Positions 33,601 through 42,700 of a stretch of 64,000 nt of DNA are shown here, in pieces. Below the pieces are notes generated by a model. The model did no database searches. It was not told the origin of the DNA and worked only from the letters and a program-made list of their open reading frames with translations. Position 1 is the stretch's first letter; every line of letters begins with the position of its first letter. The DNA is taken from assembly GCF_001632775.1 (NCBI RefSeq), contig NZ_CP015249.1, positions 3,700,686 through 3,764,685 on the forward strand, given 5' to 3'. Position numbers and translations under genes: made by a program. Source of the stretch: Dokdonella koreensis DS-123. GTDB lineage: Bacteria; Pseudomonadota; Gammaproteobacteria; Xanthomonadales; Rhodanobacteraceae.

Positions 33601-36042
33601 CGTGCCGGACGGGCCGCAGGGGCCGGACGAGGTGCTGGCGGTCGTGTCGATCGTCGAGAAGTAGTTCAGCACGTTGAAGCCGGCCGCCTTGATCGCGCCG
33701 GGCACCACCGGCGCCGTCGCCGGGCGCGGGTTGGCGACGGTGAACGTCGCCGGACGCGCCGTCGTCGGCCGGATGCGCCAGGCATCGGTGCCGGTGAAGC
33801 CGGCGAAGGACCAGTGCAGCACGCCGGTGAGGTTCTGCACCTGGTCGCCGCCGCGGAAGAAGTCCGTGCCCTGCACGCCGACGCCGAGGCCGCCGTTGGC
33901 CCGCGGGTGGTAGATGTACTGCTGGCCGTCGGGCTGGGTCAGCGAGACGTTCTCGGTGTTGTTGTCGTCGTCGAGGATCACGCGGCGGCGCGCGAGCTCC
34001 GCCAGGTGGGCGTTGTAGGCGCTGGCGCCGGGGGCGTGGTCCTCGGTGAACTGGCGCGGCCGCTCGCCCTGGTACAGCGTGATCTGGCCGAACCGCGCGA
34101 GCTGGAAGTACTCGGACACCGCCAGCGAATCGACGTAGGTCACCAGCATGCCTTCGCGCGCTTCGTAGAACGCGTCGACGTCGCCGCTGATCGGCAGCGT
34201 GATCGGCGTGGGCGTGACTTCGTCGAGGTGGTTACCGGTCGAGGTCACGACCACCGCCGCTGCCGTCGTGGCATTGAGCTGCGTCATGCCGAAGTATTCG
34301 GAGACCGTGCCGGAGACGCGCACGCGCTGGCCTTCGGCCACGCCGACCGGGCAGGCGCCGCAGTAGACGAAGATGCCTTCGGACGTGGCCGGATTGGCAT
34401 CGGCGTCGGCGTCCTCTTCCTGCAGGAAGAAGCCCGACAGGCGGCCATTGCCCTGGTAGCTGGCGGTGACGACGCCTTCCACCGAGACCGTGACGCCGGC
34501 CGCGATCGGCGTGGCGGCGCCGCTGCCCTGGAGGTCGTGGATGCGATGCGAGGTCGGCGGCGCGTCGTCGTTGAGGATCGTGCCGATGCCTTCGGCGACC
34601 ACGGCCACGGCGTTGACGACGTTGCTGACCCGCACGTAGAAGGTTTCGTCCGGTTCCGGCGTCGTGTCGCCGTTGACGGTGACGGCGAAGCTGTAGCTGT
34701 CGGTGCCGGCCGCGATCGTCTGGCCGGTCAGCGACCGCGCGATGTAGTCCGACGGCGCCGTCGCGCTGCCGTCCGCCGTGGCGATGTCGAAGCTGACGCC
34801 GCCCGCGGGGGCGGGCTCGGTCAGGCTCACGGTGAACGTGAACGCCTTGGTGCCGCTGTTGCCCTCGGTCTCCGAGACGCTGTCCACGCGCAGCAGCACG
34901 CCGGCGTCGTCGTTGACGATCAGACCGATGCCGGTGTCGTTGGCGACGCTCGCGCCGACCACGTTGGACACGCGGACCAGGAACACCTCGTCGTCCTCCG
35001 GCACGGTGTCGCCGTTGACCAGGACGGTGTAGGTCGCGCTCGACTGGCCGGCGGCGATGGTCTGACCGGTCAGCGACAGCGCGGTGTAGTCGGACGGCGC
35101 GGTCGCGGTGTCGTCGATCGTCGCGAGGTCGAAATGGACGCCGCCGGCCGGGGCCGGTTCCGACAGGCTGACCGTGAACGTGAAGGCCGTCGTGCCGGTG
35201 TCGCCCTCGTCGAGCGTCACGTCGTCGATGCTGAGTTCGGGACCGGCGGCTTCACCGTGCGCAGTGACCGAGAAGTCGTCGATCGACAGGCCATGATCGG
35301 CGCCGGTGTGATCCGGATCGGCGAAACGCAGCATGACCTCGCTGCCAGCCGGGATGCTGAGGCCGGTGATCGTGAAGGCCTTGGCCGTGCGGTTGGCGGC
35401 CAGGTTGCCGTTGAGCGCGCCCGCCGTCCCCGTGGTTACCGGGCTGGTGAAGTCGAGCGCCGTCACGGCGACACCGGTCGACTGGAATTCGGCCAGCGTG
35501 CCGGTCACCGACGGATTGCCGATCAGGTACGAGAACGTGATCGTCTGCTGCGCGGCCGTACCGGTCGCGCCGCTGTTGCGCCACTGCTCACCGGTGAAGG
35601 CGACGTCCAGCGAGGTGATCGTCGTGCCGGTCGCATTCTGCAGCCGCACGCCCCAGAACAGGTTGCCGACGGCGGCATTGCCCGAGCCGAGCGAGCCGAG
35701 TGCGCGATCGCTGCTGCCGCTGGCGCCGTAGCTGTAGAGGTTGCCGGCGTTGCTGGCGCCGGTATCGGCGACGATCGTCGTGCCGGTGCCGACCCGCGCG
35801 TGGAACCATCCGGGTATCGTCGCGTTGTTGGTCCAGGTCGTCGAGCCGCTCGCCGGCAGGCCGTTGAAGTCCTGCGTGTACGGCGTATCGAGCGCGGTCA
35901 GCGCGACCTGTGCCGCGGCCGGTGCCGTGCCGAGCGCGAGCGCCGCCAGGGCCAGAGCCCGGCCGAACCGATTGCGGCGCGCGAGCGCGCGCTCATGAGC
36001 ACCGCCCTCCCGGGGCGGGCAGGCGAAACGAAGCAGGACCAC
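30664..36042 (-). CDS. ExeM/NucH-type extracellular endonuclease with Calx-beta and DUF11 repeats
   Basis: 1792-residue secreted nuclease. The GTG at 36042 is preferred because AAGGAG lies six bases before it. It gives a long basic N-region and a signal peptide ending TAPAAAQ (about residue 45). In order come an ExeM-type N-terminal domain (about 50-265, YTQDFNGLPASG), two Calx-beta domains (about 270-490), an OB-fold region (about 500-620), and an endonuclease/exonuclease/phosphatase domain (about 780-1110) with VGLVEIENH, VVANHFKSKG, LLLGDFNSY and SDHDPVLVG as metal and catalytic motifs. Four DUF11 repeats (about 1118-1640, each with TYxIxxxNxGP) follow, and then a 140-residue C-terminal domain that starts at FRDDFE. 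Family members degrade extracellular DNA, for example in biofilms. Confidence 0.9.
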   Translation of the reverse strand: MVLLRFACPPREGGAHERALARRNRFGRALALAALALGTAPAAAQVALTALDTPYTQDFNGLPASGSTTWTNNATIPGWFHARVGTGTTIVADTGASNAGNLYSYGASGSSDRALGSLGSGNAAVGNLFWGVRLQNATGTTITSLDVAFTGEQWRNSGATGTAAQQTITFSYLIGNPSVTGTLAEFQSTGVAVTALDFTSPVTTGTAGALNGNLAANRTAKAFTITGLSIPAGSEVMLRFADPDHTGADHGLSIDDFSVTAHGEAAGPELSIDDVTLDEGDTGTTAFTFTVSLSEPAPAGGVHFDLATIDDTATAPSDYTALSLTGQTIAAGQSSATYTVLVNGDTVPEDDEVFLVRVSNVVGASVANDTGIGLIVNDDAGVLLRVDSVSETEGNSGTKAFTFTVSLTEPAPAGGVSFDIATADGSATAPSDYIARSLTGQTIAAGTDSYSFAVTVNGDTTPEPDETFYVRVSNVVNAVAVVAEGIGTILNDDAPPTSHRIHDLQGSGAATPIAAGVTVSVEGVVTASYQGNGRLSGFFLQEEDADADANPATSEGIFVYCGACPVGVAEGQRVRVSGTVSEYFGMTQLNATTAAAVVVTSTGNHLDEVTPTPITLPISGDVDAFYEAREGMLVTYVDSLAVSEYFQLARFGQITLYQGERPRQFTEDHAPGASAYNAHLAELARRRVILDDDNNTENVSLTQPDGQQYIYHPRANGGLGVGVQGTDFFRGGDQVQNLTGVLHWSFAGFTGTDAWRIRPTTARPATFTVANPRPATAPVVPGAIKAAGFNVLNYFSTIDTTASTSSGPCGPSGTMDCRGADSAAELVRQRERTSLVVCGLDADVVGLVEIENHPTSAAVTDLLGAVNARCGGSHPYAYVNTGGALGSDAIRVALIYRSGVLSPVGAPQVDLNAIHNRPPTAQTFDVVDAGNPAFGERFTVVANHFKSKGCSGASGADADSGDGQACFASRRNQQASRLLTWINGTVIPAAGDPDVLLLGDFNSYARETPMTTLAGGSYVDLIADRLGPAAYSYLFDGQLGHLDYALANAALDTQVAGIGVWHINADEVPLFDYNDEVRDTGEPDYEEKPDGSGLTPPRVLFEPASPYRVSDHDPVLVGLFADAVSTDLAISASATPDPVLAGGTLTYAIEVRNLGPASASSASWTLALPAGTGFATLSGAAGWTCTTPAVGTAGTVTCTLATFAPGTAAFTLAVTVAADLAQGSTLAAATTVTSATADPATANNSATETVGVDTAADLAVTLLDSPDPVAAGAALTYTITLTNAGPSAAAAVTLTDALPASLRFASLTSPAGWSCTTPAAGQAGTVSCQRPSMAVGSAVFTLVADVAADASGSVTNTASATSTTFDPVPGNGSATATTTVSAPQADLSVMLVDAPDPVEAGGALTYTITLANAGPDSAASVTLTDALPSAVRFTSLGAPSGWSCTTPAIGQSGTVTCQQPTMAVGSAVFTLVVAVAADAGGTTVTNTATVTAATADPAGGNNSATATTAVTLPAQADVAVTITDGRDFVQVGQTLDYLITVSNAGPAAATATVSDVLPAVLADGTWVCTTTGGATCADGSGEVLSDTVTLPAGSQVTYLYSATVQAGADDEPIVNAVTATVAPGVTDPNPANNSASDTATLIVLFRDDFEQAEADQALDAPDAAGFVGASLLPDADLVGRLGALPVRVAVGQAGSGEALFAIDLVRLGAQPAVRVTVRDADGRAARSGWQPLTPGAGPLELGWQQAGEARGYLYVGSAGAAPAPLAHDRNALPVRLRTVVGDERPWLAPVTQ
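31093..31110 (-). other. C-terminal FRDDFE motif of the nuclease
   Basis: Encodes FRDDFE directly after the last DUF11 repeat, 142 residues before the end. It marks the start of a C-terminal domain shared with the RCC1/lamin-tail protein, where the motif is HRDGFE at 49128-49145. The delta-60 protein ends in FADDFEP. Confidence 0.6.
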
Positions 36043-36717
36043 GGACTTCTCCTTGGAAGCGAACGGTTGCAATCGACGAAATCCCCACGCCCACGCCTTC
36101 GCCTTGCCACGAAGGCGACGCCAGAGCACCGCGGCGATGGTGGTCGGCCGATGCGACACCGTCATGACGCCTGACCGATCCGGCGGCGCCACAGTCCCCC
36201 TGCAGAACCGCATGATGCCGGGTTTCCGAAGCGCCGGCGAAACGCCACCGCGCTGCGACCGTCCGTGGGGAAAAGCCGCTGCGCGTCACACTTCCCGATG
36301 TGCACCGGCAACATTCGCGAAAACGCGAAGCCGTTCCTGAAAACCCTTCGCACCCGGGCGCAGGAGTTGCTTCCTGGTAGCCATGACCCACCGCGCCTCG
36401 TTCGCTTCCCCGCCCGGCCTCGCGCATGCAGCGCCTGCAAGGCCGTGCGCAGCGCGGCGAGGACGGCATCCGGCGGATGTACGCGACACCGGCGTAGCGG
36501 CCCGGGCCGGCGCGACGCGGCGCGTCGCTTGTCGACAAATTGCGCGCGGGTATGACCCGCCGGCGCGTCCGGCCCCAGGCGCTTCGTCGCGATGCGATCA
36601 CCGGCCCTCGTGCCGGCACCGCCCCGGACCAGGACCTTCTTCAACCACCCTGCGCGATCCACGAGGCGACGTCCGCAGCGGAACCGACCTGTCGCTTCGA
36701 TCCCAAGGAGAACACCC
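36043..36717. other. 675-base divergent region between nuclease and roadblock-like gene
   Basis: No gene is supported. Open frames here have no family resemblance and read like GC-rich shadow sequence. The nuclease Shine-Dalgarno (AAGGAG on the minus strand) is at 36049-36054, and the roadblock gene site AAGGAG is at 36705-36710. A short CGCGAAAACGCG palindrome lies near 36316-36328. It is long for this compact genome and probably holds two promoters. Confidence 0.5.
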
Positions 36718-37077
36718 GTGGCCAATATCAACGAAAGTCTGGCGAAGCTGCTCGAGATCGACGGCGCCACCTGCGGCGCGATCGTCGATGCCAACAGCGG
36801 CATGATGCTGGGCAAGGCCGGTACCGGCATCGACCTGGACCTGGCGGCCGCCGGCAATACCGAGGTCGTCCGCGCCAAGCTCAAGACGATGAAGTCGCTG
36901 GGCTTGAACGACACGATCGAGGACATCCTCATCACGCTCGGCAAGCAGTACCACATCATCCGGCCGGTGGTGGCCAAGCCCGGGCTCTTCGTCTACCTCG
37001 TGCTCGACAAGGCGCGCTCGAACCTGGCGCTGGCGCGCCGCGCCGCCCAGGAAGCCGAGCAGGCCCTGCAGATCTGA
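36718..37077 (+). CDS. Roadblock/LC7-like small protein
   Basis: 119-residue cytosolic protein. The GTG start is fixed by AAGGAG seven bases upstream. The whole protein looks like one roadblock/LC7 domain: LAKLLEIDGATCGAIVDANSG (helix then strand), a central helix with TEVVRAKLKTMKSLGL, then IEDILITLGKQYHIIRPV and LFVYLVLDKARSNLALARR, which correspond to the last strands and helix. Such proteins bind and regulate Ras-like GTPases of the MglA type in bacteria. No GTPase gene is adjacent. Assignment is by fold pattern and is moderately sure. Confidence 0.75.
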   Translation: MANINESLAKLLEIDGATCGAIVDANSGMMLGKAGTGIDLDLAAAGNTEVVRAKLKTMKSLGLNDTIEDILITLGKQYHIIRPVVAKPGLFVYLVLDKARSNLALARRAAQEAEQALQI

Positions 37078-37180
37078 CCGCCACGGCGGGACGGGGCCCG
37101 CCGTACCGCACGCCATCGGATCGCGCTTTCCGTGCAAGGAGGCCGGAAGGCGCGGCCGCGCGATCCGGATGCCGTGCCGC

Positions 37181-37594
37181 CTACCCGGCGGTGTCCGGCA
37201 TCGCCACGAGGGCCCAGAACGGCACGCCGCGCTCGGCCCAGGCCAGCGCGGCCTCCTCCAGTACGTCGAGCAGCACATCGAAGGTGCGATCGCCGTGCCG
37301 CAGCGGCGCGTCGCGCAGCAGCGTCAGCACGTAGCCGCCGGCCGGCAGCCAGCCCAGGTCGCGCAGGCTGTCGGCAAGCGCATCCCAGTTGCCGCCGAAC
37401 GTCGGCGGAAAATCCAGCGCCTCGGCGATGCGCCGCAGGAGGGCCGTCTTGCCGCGGCAGCCGCGCAGGTCGACCTGACGCGCCAGCAGGCCGGCCTCCC
37501 GCGCCGCCTGCGCGAGCGCGCCGAAGTCCGCAGCGGCGACCAGGTAGAGGCCCGCCCGTGCCGGATCGGCCAGCAACGGCAGCGGCGCGCTCAT
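37181..37594 (-). CDS. Barstar family RNase inhibitor
   Basis: 137-residue barstar-like protein. The diagnostic segment is FPPTFGGNWDALADSLRDLG (about residues 62-81), which corresponds to the inhibitor helix and loop of barstar, followed by YVLTLLRDA. It is longer than Bacillus barstar (about 90) through an N-terminal extension (residues 1-35) and a C-terminal tail. It overlaps the upstream RNase gene by four bases (ATGA), so it is made together with its target. It should stay in the cytosol and neutralise RNase that has not been exported. Confidence 0.92.
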   Translation of the reverse strand: MSAPLPLLADPARAGLYLVAAADFGALAQAAREAGLLARQVDLRGCRGKTALLRRIAEALDFPPTFGGNWDALADSLRDLGWLPAGGYVLTLLRDAPLRHGDRTFDVLLDVLEEAALAWAERGVPFWALVAMPDTAG

Positions 37595-38010
37595 CGCGGC
37601 ACCTCGAAGCGGCGGAAGCTCGCGTAGTGATCGTCGGTGTAGTAGTACGCCGCCGGCGGCTGGCCGCCGGTGACGATGCGGCGCGCACCGCGATGACCCA
37701 GGCCCGGCGTGGCGACCGTGTATTCCCGGTAGTAGCCGCGCGCCATGCGCGGCAGATGCCCTTCGCGATTGCCGAACACGCCGCCATCCTGCGGGTGCGG
37801 GAACGGGCCGCCGCGCGCGATCAGCCGCACGGTCTCGCGTGCCTCGGGCGGCAGGAAGGCCGGCAGGTCGACGGGGGCGGCCACCTCGCCACCGGCCGGC
37901 GCTGCCGGCGACGGCACCGGTCCGGACGCAGGCCGCAGCCAGGCCGCGACGAGGACCAGCACCAGCAAGGCCAGGACGGAAAACGACGTGCGGGCTATCG
38001 GCGAGGCCAA
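37591..38010 (-). CDS. Barnase/N1-T1 family ribonuclease, exported or membrane-anchored
   Basis: 139 residues. A hydrophobic segment (about 11-26) acts as signal peptide or anchor, then a Pro/Ala linker, then a barnase-like domain from about residue 50. Alignment by eye with barnase places the catalytic residues at E96 (YYREYTV, equal to E73), R107 and R111 (GHRGARRIV, equal to R83 and R87) and H128 (TDDHYASF, equal to H102). The FGNREGHLP loop is also conserved. The enzyme should be an active guanine-preferring endoribonuclease outside the cytosol. Its immediate downstream gene is the inhibitor. Confidence 0.92.
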   Translation of the reverse strand: MASPIARTSFSVLALLVLVLVAAWLRPASGPVPSPAAPAGGEVAAPVDLPAFLPPEARETVRLIARGGPFPHPQDGGVFGNREGHLPRMARGYYREYTVATPGLGHRGARRIVTGGQPPAAYYYTDDHYASFRRFEVPR

Positions 38011-38128
38011 GGCGGCATGCGGCCATCAGGAAAACCAGGCCGCATTGTGCCTGTGCCACGCCGCGCCGCGCGACCCCGCTCTGCCGCTTCGGCGTACAGT
38101 AGCCATCCCGGCCACGCGGACGCCGACC

Positions 38129-38728
38129 ATGCCTGCTCGCGATCCCCGCATCGACGCCTACATCGACCGCGCCCAGCCGTTCGCGCAACCGATCCTCACC
38201 CACGTCCGCGGCCTCGTCCACGAAACCTGCCCGGACGTCGAGGAAACGATCAAATGGGGCATGCCGACCTTCGTGCACGCCGGCGGCCTGCTCTGCGGCA
38301 TGGCGGCGTTCAAGCAGCACGCCTCGTTCGGCTTCTGGAAGCACGGCCTGGTCATGGGCGAGGACGGCGAGCGCAACGGCATGGGCAGCTTCGGCAGGCT
38401 CGTCTCGATCGAGGACCTGCCGCCCAAGCGCACGCTGATGGCGCTGATCCGCAAGGCGGTCCGTCTCAACGAGCACGGCGTCCGGACCGCAGCGGCGCCA
38501 CGCCGCGCCCGGCCGCCGCTGGCCGTGCCGGCCGACCTGCAGCAGGCGTTGCGCGCCGTGCCGGCCGCCGCCCGGACCTTCGAGGCGTTCAGTCCCAGTC
38601 ATCGGCGCGAGTACGTCGAGTGGGTGCTCGAGGCCAAGCGCGCGGAGACACGGCAACGGCGGATCGCCCAGGCGGTCGCCTGGATGACCGAGGGCAAGCC
38701 GCGCAACTGGAAATACGTGAAGGGCTGA
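38129..38728 (+). CDS. YdeI/OmdA family protein with DUF1801 domain
   Basis: 199 residues. The N-terminal DUF1801 domain (about 15-120) has CPDVEETIKWGMPTFVHAGG and MAAFKQHASFGFWKHG. The C-terminal bacteriocin-protection (OmdA) helix region (about 130-195) includes FEAFSPSHRREYVEWVLEAK and RRIAQAVAWMTEGKPRNWKY. Proteins of this group (Bacillus YdeI, Salmonella YdeI/OmdA) are linked to tolerance of cationic peptides, but the mechanism is unknown. The gene is monocistronic and divergent from the barnase gene. Confidence 0.87.
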   Translation: MPARDPRIDAYIDRAQPFAQPILTHVRGLVHETCPDVEETIKWGMPTFVHAGGLLCGMAAFKQHASFGFWKHGLVMGEDGERNGMGSFGRLVSIEDLPPKRTLMALIRKAVRLNEHGVRTAAAPRRARPPLAVPADLQQALRAVPAAARTFEAFSPSHRREYVEWVLEAKRAETRQRRIAQAVAWMTEGKPRNWKYVKG

Positions 38729-38829
38729 ACACCGCTCCCGGCAACGGCGGTCCACGCGGATCGCGCCCCGTTCAGCCGCCGGTGGGGGCCATTGGGCACA
38801 AAGACGCATTCCTTCCACTCGCGAGACGC

Positions 38830-39447
38830 ATGCTCATGAAACTGCCGCTTCCGTCGCCGGCCCACCTGGGACTGGGCCTGCTCGTCGTCGCCCTGGCGTC
38901 CGGCTGCACCCAGAGCCAGGCCCCCGCACCGTTGGCCGCCGAACAGCAACCGGCGGCGGCCGATGCCGCCTCCCCCACTGCCGCGCCCGACGCGGCCGAG
39001 CGCGCCCCGGCCGCCGCCGACTACGCCCGCGTCGTCAGCGTGACGCCGGTCAAGCGCCGCGTGGATCACCCGCGCCAGGTCTGCGAAGACCGTGTCGTCA
39101 CGCGGCAGGCGCGCCCCAAGGATGAGAACAAGGTCACCGGCACCGTGGTCGGCGCCCTGGTCGGCGGCGTCGCCGGCAACCAGGTCGGCGACGGCCGCGG
39201 CCGCGACCTGGCCACGGTGGCCGGCGTCGTCGGTGGCGCAGTGGCCGGGCGCAAGATCCAGGAAAACCAGCAGCGCAAGAACACCGTGACCCACGTCGAG
39301 AACGTCTGCCGCACCGTCAACGACGCCACCGAAGAGGTCTACGCCTACGACGTCGGCTACGAGTACGCCGGCACCGTGCTCACCGCGCGCCTCGACCACG
39401 ACCCGGGCGACCGCGTGAAGCTGCCGGTCCGCGGCATGGTGCAATGA
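38830..39447 (+). CDS. Glycine-zipper 2TM domain lipoprotein
   Basis: 205-residue outer-membrane lipoprotein. The signal peptide ends in lipobox LASGC (Cys at about 27), followed by an Ala/Pro-rich linker. Two glycine-zipper helices, VVGALVGGVAGNQVGDG and VAGVVGGAVAGRKIQE (about 105-145), are the hallmark of the SlyB/17-kDa-antigen type. Paired Cys (CEDRV and VCRTV) flank the zipper and may form a disulfide. Two ATGs lie six bases apart and the first is taken here. The likely role is envelope integrity. Confidence 0.86.
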   Translation: MLMKLPLPSPAHLGLGLLVVALASGCTQSQAPAPLAAEQQPAAADAASPTAAPDAAERAPAAADYARVVSVTPVKRRVDHPRQVCEDRVVTRQARPKDENKVTGTVVGALVGGVAGNQVGDGRGRDLATVAGVVGGAVAGRKIQENQQRKNTVTHVENVCRTVNDATEEVYAYDVGYEYAGTVLTARLDHDPGDRVKLPVRGMVQ

Positions 39448-39758
39448 CCGCGACGCGGCACCGCGCCGACAGCGGACGCCGCGCGATGCCGCAGCGGTGG
39501 CGGCGCGATCCCGCCGACGTCCCGTAACGCCGGGTCGCATCGGGCGAAGCCCCGCCGGACGACGCGCGCGCCTTGGCGTCGGCGCGCAGGCGGCGGTTCG
39601 CCCACGTACGGGATGCTGGCCGGGCGCCAGCGGGTTCGGATCGCCACGCCGGCAACCGGTGTCCGCTCGCGACGCTCCGTGCCGGCGCCTGCCGCGCGCG
39701 ATGCGCAGGCCGCATCGTTCCACTCCACCCGACCGGGCTGGACACTACCGAGGTCGCC
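39448..39758. other. Leader and intergenic region before the glucan synthase
   Basis: 311 bases with no supported gene. An in-frame open stretch continues upstream of the glucan synthase, but it is Arg/Ala-rich and unlike the family N-terminus, so it is treated as untranslated. No terminator or operator was recognised. Confidence 0.5.
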
Positions 39759-42700
39759 GTGAAGCTACCGCTCGGATCCTGGAACCGCTGGCTCACAGGG
39801 CCCAAGGCCGCCGATACGCGCAGCCTGCTGGCGGCCGAGATCGAACAGCCGCTGCGCGCCGAGCTGTTCAGCACCGAGCAGATGGAAGAACACGGGGCGG
39901 TACTGGCCCGGTTCCACCGGCTGTACGGCGGGCGCAGCCGCAACCGCCTGCTGGCCCGGCTCGCCGACAACGAAGCGGCCCTGCTGCAGACCTGCGACCT
40001 GCTGAATGCCGCGATCCGCGAAGGCCGGCGCGTCACGCCCGCCAGCGAGTGGCTGCTCGACAACTACTACCTGATCGACGAGCACCTGCGCACCGCGCGC
40101 AGGCACTTTCCCCAAGGGTACAGCTGGCAGCTGCCGCGACTGGCCAACGGCGTATCGGCCGGCCTGCCGCGGATCTACGACATCGCGCTGAACGCGATCT
40201 CGCACGGCGACGGCCGGTTCGACCAGGAGAGCCTGCATCGCTTCGTCGCCGCCTACCAGCGCGTGGCGCCGCTCTCTCTCGGCGAACTGTGGGCGATACC
40301 AATCATGCTGCGGCTGGCGCTGATCGAGAACCTGCGGCGCGTCGCTATGCGGGTGATGCTCGATCGCCGCCACCGCGACCTGGCGGCGGTCTGGGGGGAG
40401 ACGATGGCCCAGGTCGCCGCGCGCGATCCCAAGAGCCTGATCCTCGCCGTGGCGGACATGGCGCGCTCGGACCCGCCGGCGAGCAGTTCCTTCGTCGCCG
40501 AACTGATGCAGCGCCTGCAAGGCCAGAGCGCTTCGCTGGCCCTGCCGGTGTCCTGGCTCGAGCAACGCCTGGCCGAGGCGGGCGTGACGATCGAGCAGCT
40601 GGTGCAGTCGGAGAACCAGCAGCAGGCCGCCGACCAGATCTCGGTCAGCAACTCGATCGCCAGCCTGCGCCTGCTGCTGTCGACCGACTGGCGCCGCTTC
40701 GTCGAGGGCCTCAGCCGCATGGAGGCGATCCTGCACACCGATCCGGCGGGGGTCTATCCTGCGATGGACTTCGCGACCCGCGATACCTATCGCCATGTCG
40801 TCGAGCGCCTGGCGCGCCGCGCCGCCCGCCCCGAGGAGGACGTCGCCGCTGCCGCGATCGCGCTGGCGGCCGCGCATGCGGCCACGCCCGACGCGCCGCA
40901 GGCCCACGTGGGCTGGTACCTGATCGGCGAGGGCCGGCCGGTGCTGCGGCGGGCCTGCGGCCTGCGCGCGGCACTGCGCCGGCCACCGCTGTCGCTGTAC
41001 CTGGGCACGCTGGCCGTCCTCACCGCCACGCTGGTCGCCGCGCCCGCGCTGTGGCTGCTGCGTACGCCCACCTCCCTCGGCCTGGCGCTCGCGACCATCG
41101 GCCTGCTCACGCTGGCGGCGAGCCAGCTCGCGCTGACGATGACCCACTGGCTCACCGCGATCGTGACCGTGCCGCAGGCGCTGCCGCGGATGGACTACAG
41201 CCGCAGCATCCCGGCCGATGCCGCGACCCTGGTGGCCGTGCCGCTCCTGATCGGCGACGAAGACGCCGCGCGCGAGGCGATCGCGGACCTGGAGATCCGC
41301 TACCTGGCCAATCGCCAGGAGCACCTGTACTTCGGCCTGCTCAGCGACTTCCCCGATGCCGCCAGCGAGCACACCGATGGCGACGAGGCGATCCTCGCCG
41401 CCGCCGTGGCCGGTATCGAGGAACTGAATCGGCGCCATGCCGGCGAGCGCGGCGGGCCGTTCTTCCTGTTCCACCGGCCGCGCCGCTGGAACGCAGGCGA
41501 AGGCGCCTGGATCGGCGAGGAGCGCAAGCGCGGCAAGCTCGGTGCGCTCAACGCGCTGCTGCGCAGCGGCGATGCCTCGCGCTTCTCGCGGATCGTCGGC
41601 ACGGTCGATGCCCTGCAGGGCATCAACTACGTGATCGTCCTGGATGCCGACACCCAGCTGCCGCATGGCGCGGCGCACGAACTGGTGGCGACGATGCGCC
41701 ATCCGCTCAACCGTCCCCGCTTCGCGCCGGACGGCAGCCGCGTGGTCGCCGGCTACGGCATCCTGCAGCCGCGCGTCGGTACCGCGCTGACCCTGGCCGG
41801 GCTGTCGCGCTACGCCACGCTGTTCGGCGGCGACCCGGGGCTGGACCCGTATACCCGCGCGGTGTCCGACGTCTACCAGGACCTGTTCGGCGAGGGCTCG
41901 TTCACCGGCAAGGGCATCTACGACGTCGAGGCGTTCGAGCGCGCGCTCGGCCAGCGCCTGCCCGACAACCGCATCCTCAGCCACGACCTGCTCGAAGGCA
42001 GCTATGTGCGCGCCGGCCTGGCCAGCGACCTGGTGCTGTTCGAGGACTTCCCGCAGAGCTACGCCGCCGACATCCGCCGTCGCCACCGCTGGATCCGCGG
42101 CGACTGGCAGATCGCCTGCTGGCTGCTTCCGTGGGTGCCGGGCAGCGACGGCCGCCACGAAGCCAATCCGCTGTCGGGACTGGCTCGCTGGAAGATCTTC
42201 GACAACCTGCGCCGCAGCCTGGTGGCACCGGCCCTGTTCGCCCTGCTGGTGCTCGGCTGGACGGTGCTGCCCGCGCCGGGCTACTGGACGGCGATCGTCC
42301 TGCAGCTGGTCCTGGTGCCGGTACTGGTGGAGGCGCTGCTGGCGGCGGCGCGCAAGCCGGCCGAGGCCGCGTGGCGCCGTCACCTGGGCTTCGCGGTGCG
42401 CAGCGCCGGCCGGCGGCTCGGCCAGGCGCTGTTCGCCCTGGCCTGCCTGCCCTTCGAGGCGCTGGTCGCCGTCGACGCGATCGTGCGCACGCTCTGGCGG
42501 CTGTTCGTGTCGCGGCGCCACCTGCTCGCGTGGACGCCTTCGAACATGGTCCAGCGCAGCCTCGGCGCCGGGCCTGCGCACATGCTGCGGCAGATGGCGT
42601 TCTCGCCGCTGGCGGCGCTCGGCATCGGCGGCAGCGTGGCCTGGCTGCAGCCGGCCGCGCTGCTGCCGGCGCTACCGTTCCTGCTGGTCTGGCTGCTGGC

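Noticed and set aside
30667-36174. Open frame of 1835 codons on the plus strand opposite the nuclease
   Set aside because: The translation is highly Arg/Asp/Val-repetitive with no domain. It mirrors the DUF11 and Calx-beta repeats of the true gene.
36383-36805. Possible small gene in the nuclease/roadblock intergenic region
   Set aside because: There is no ribosome site, it overlaps the roadblock gene in another frame, and composition is like shadow frames.
39765-42581. Long minus-strand frames opposite the glucan synthase (also 42672-45698 and 45867-48563)
   Set aside because: They are antisense shadows of a single, well-recognised 2826-residue protein.
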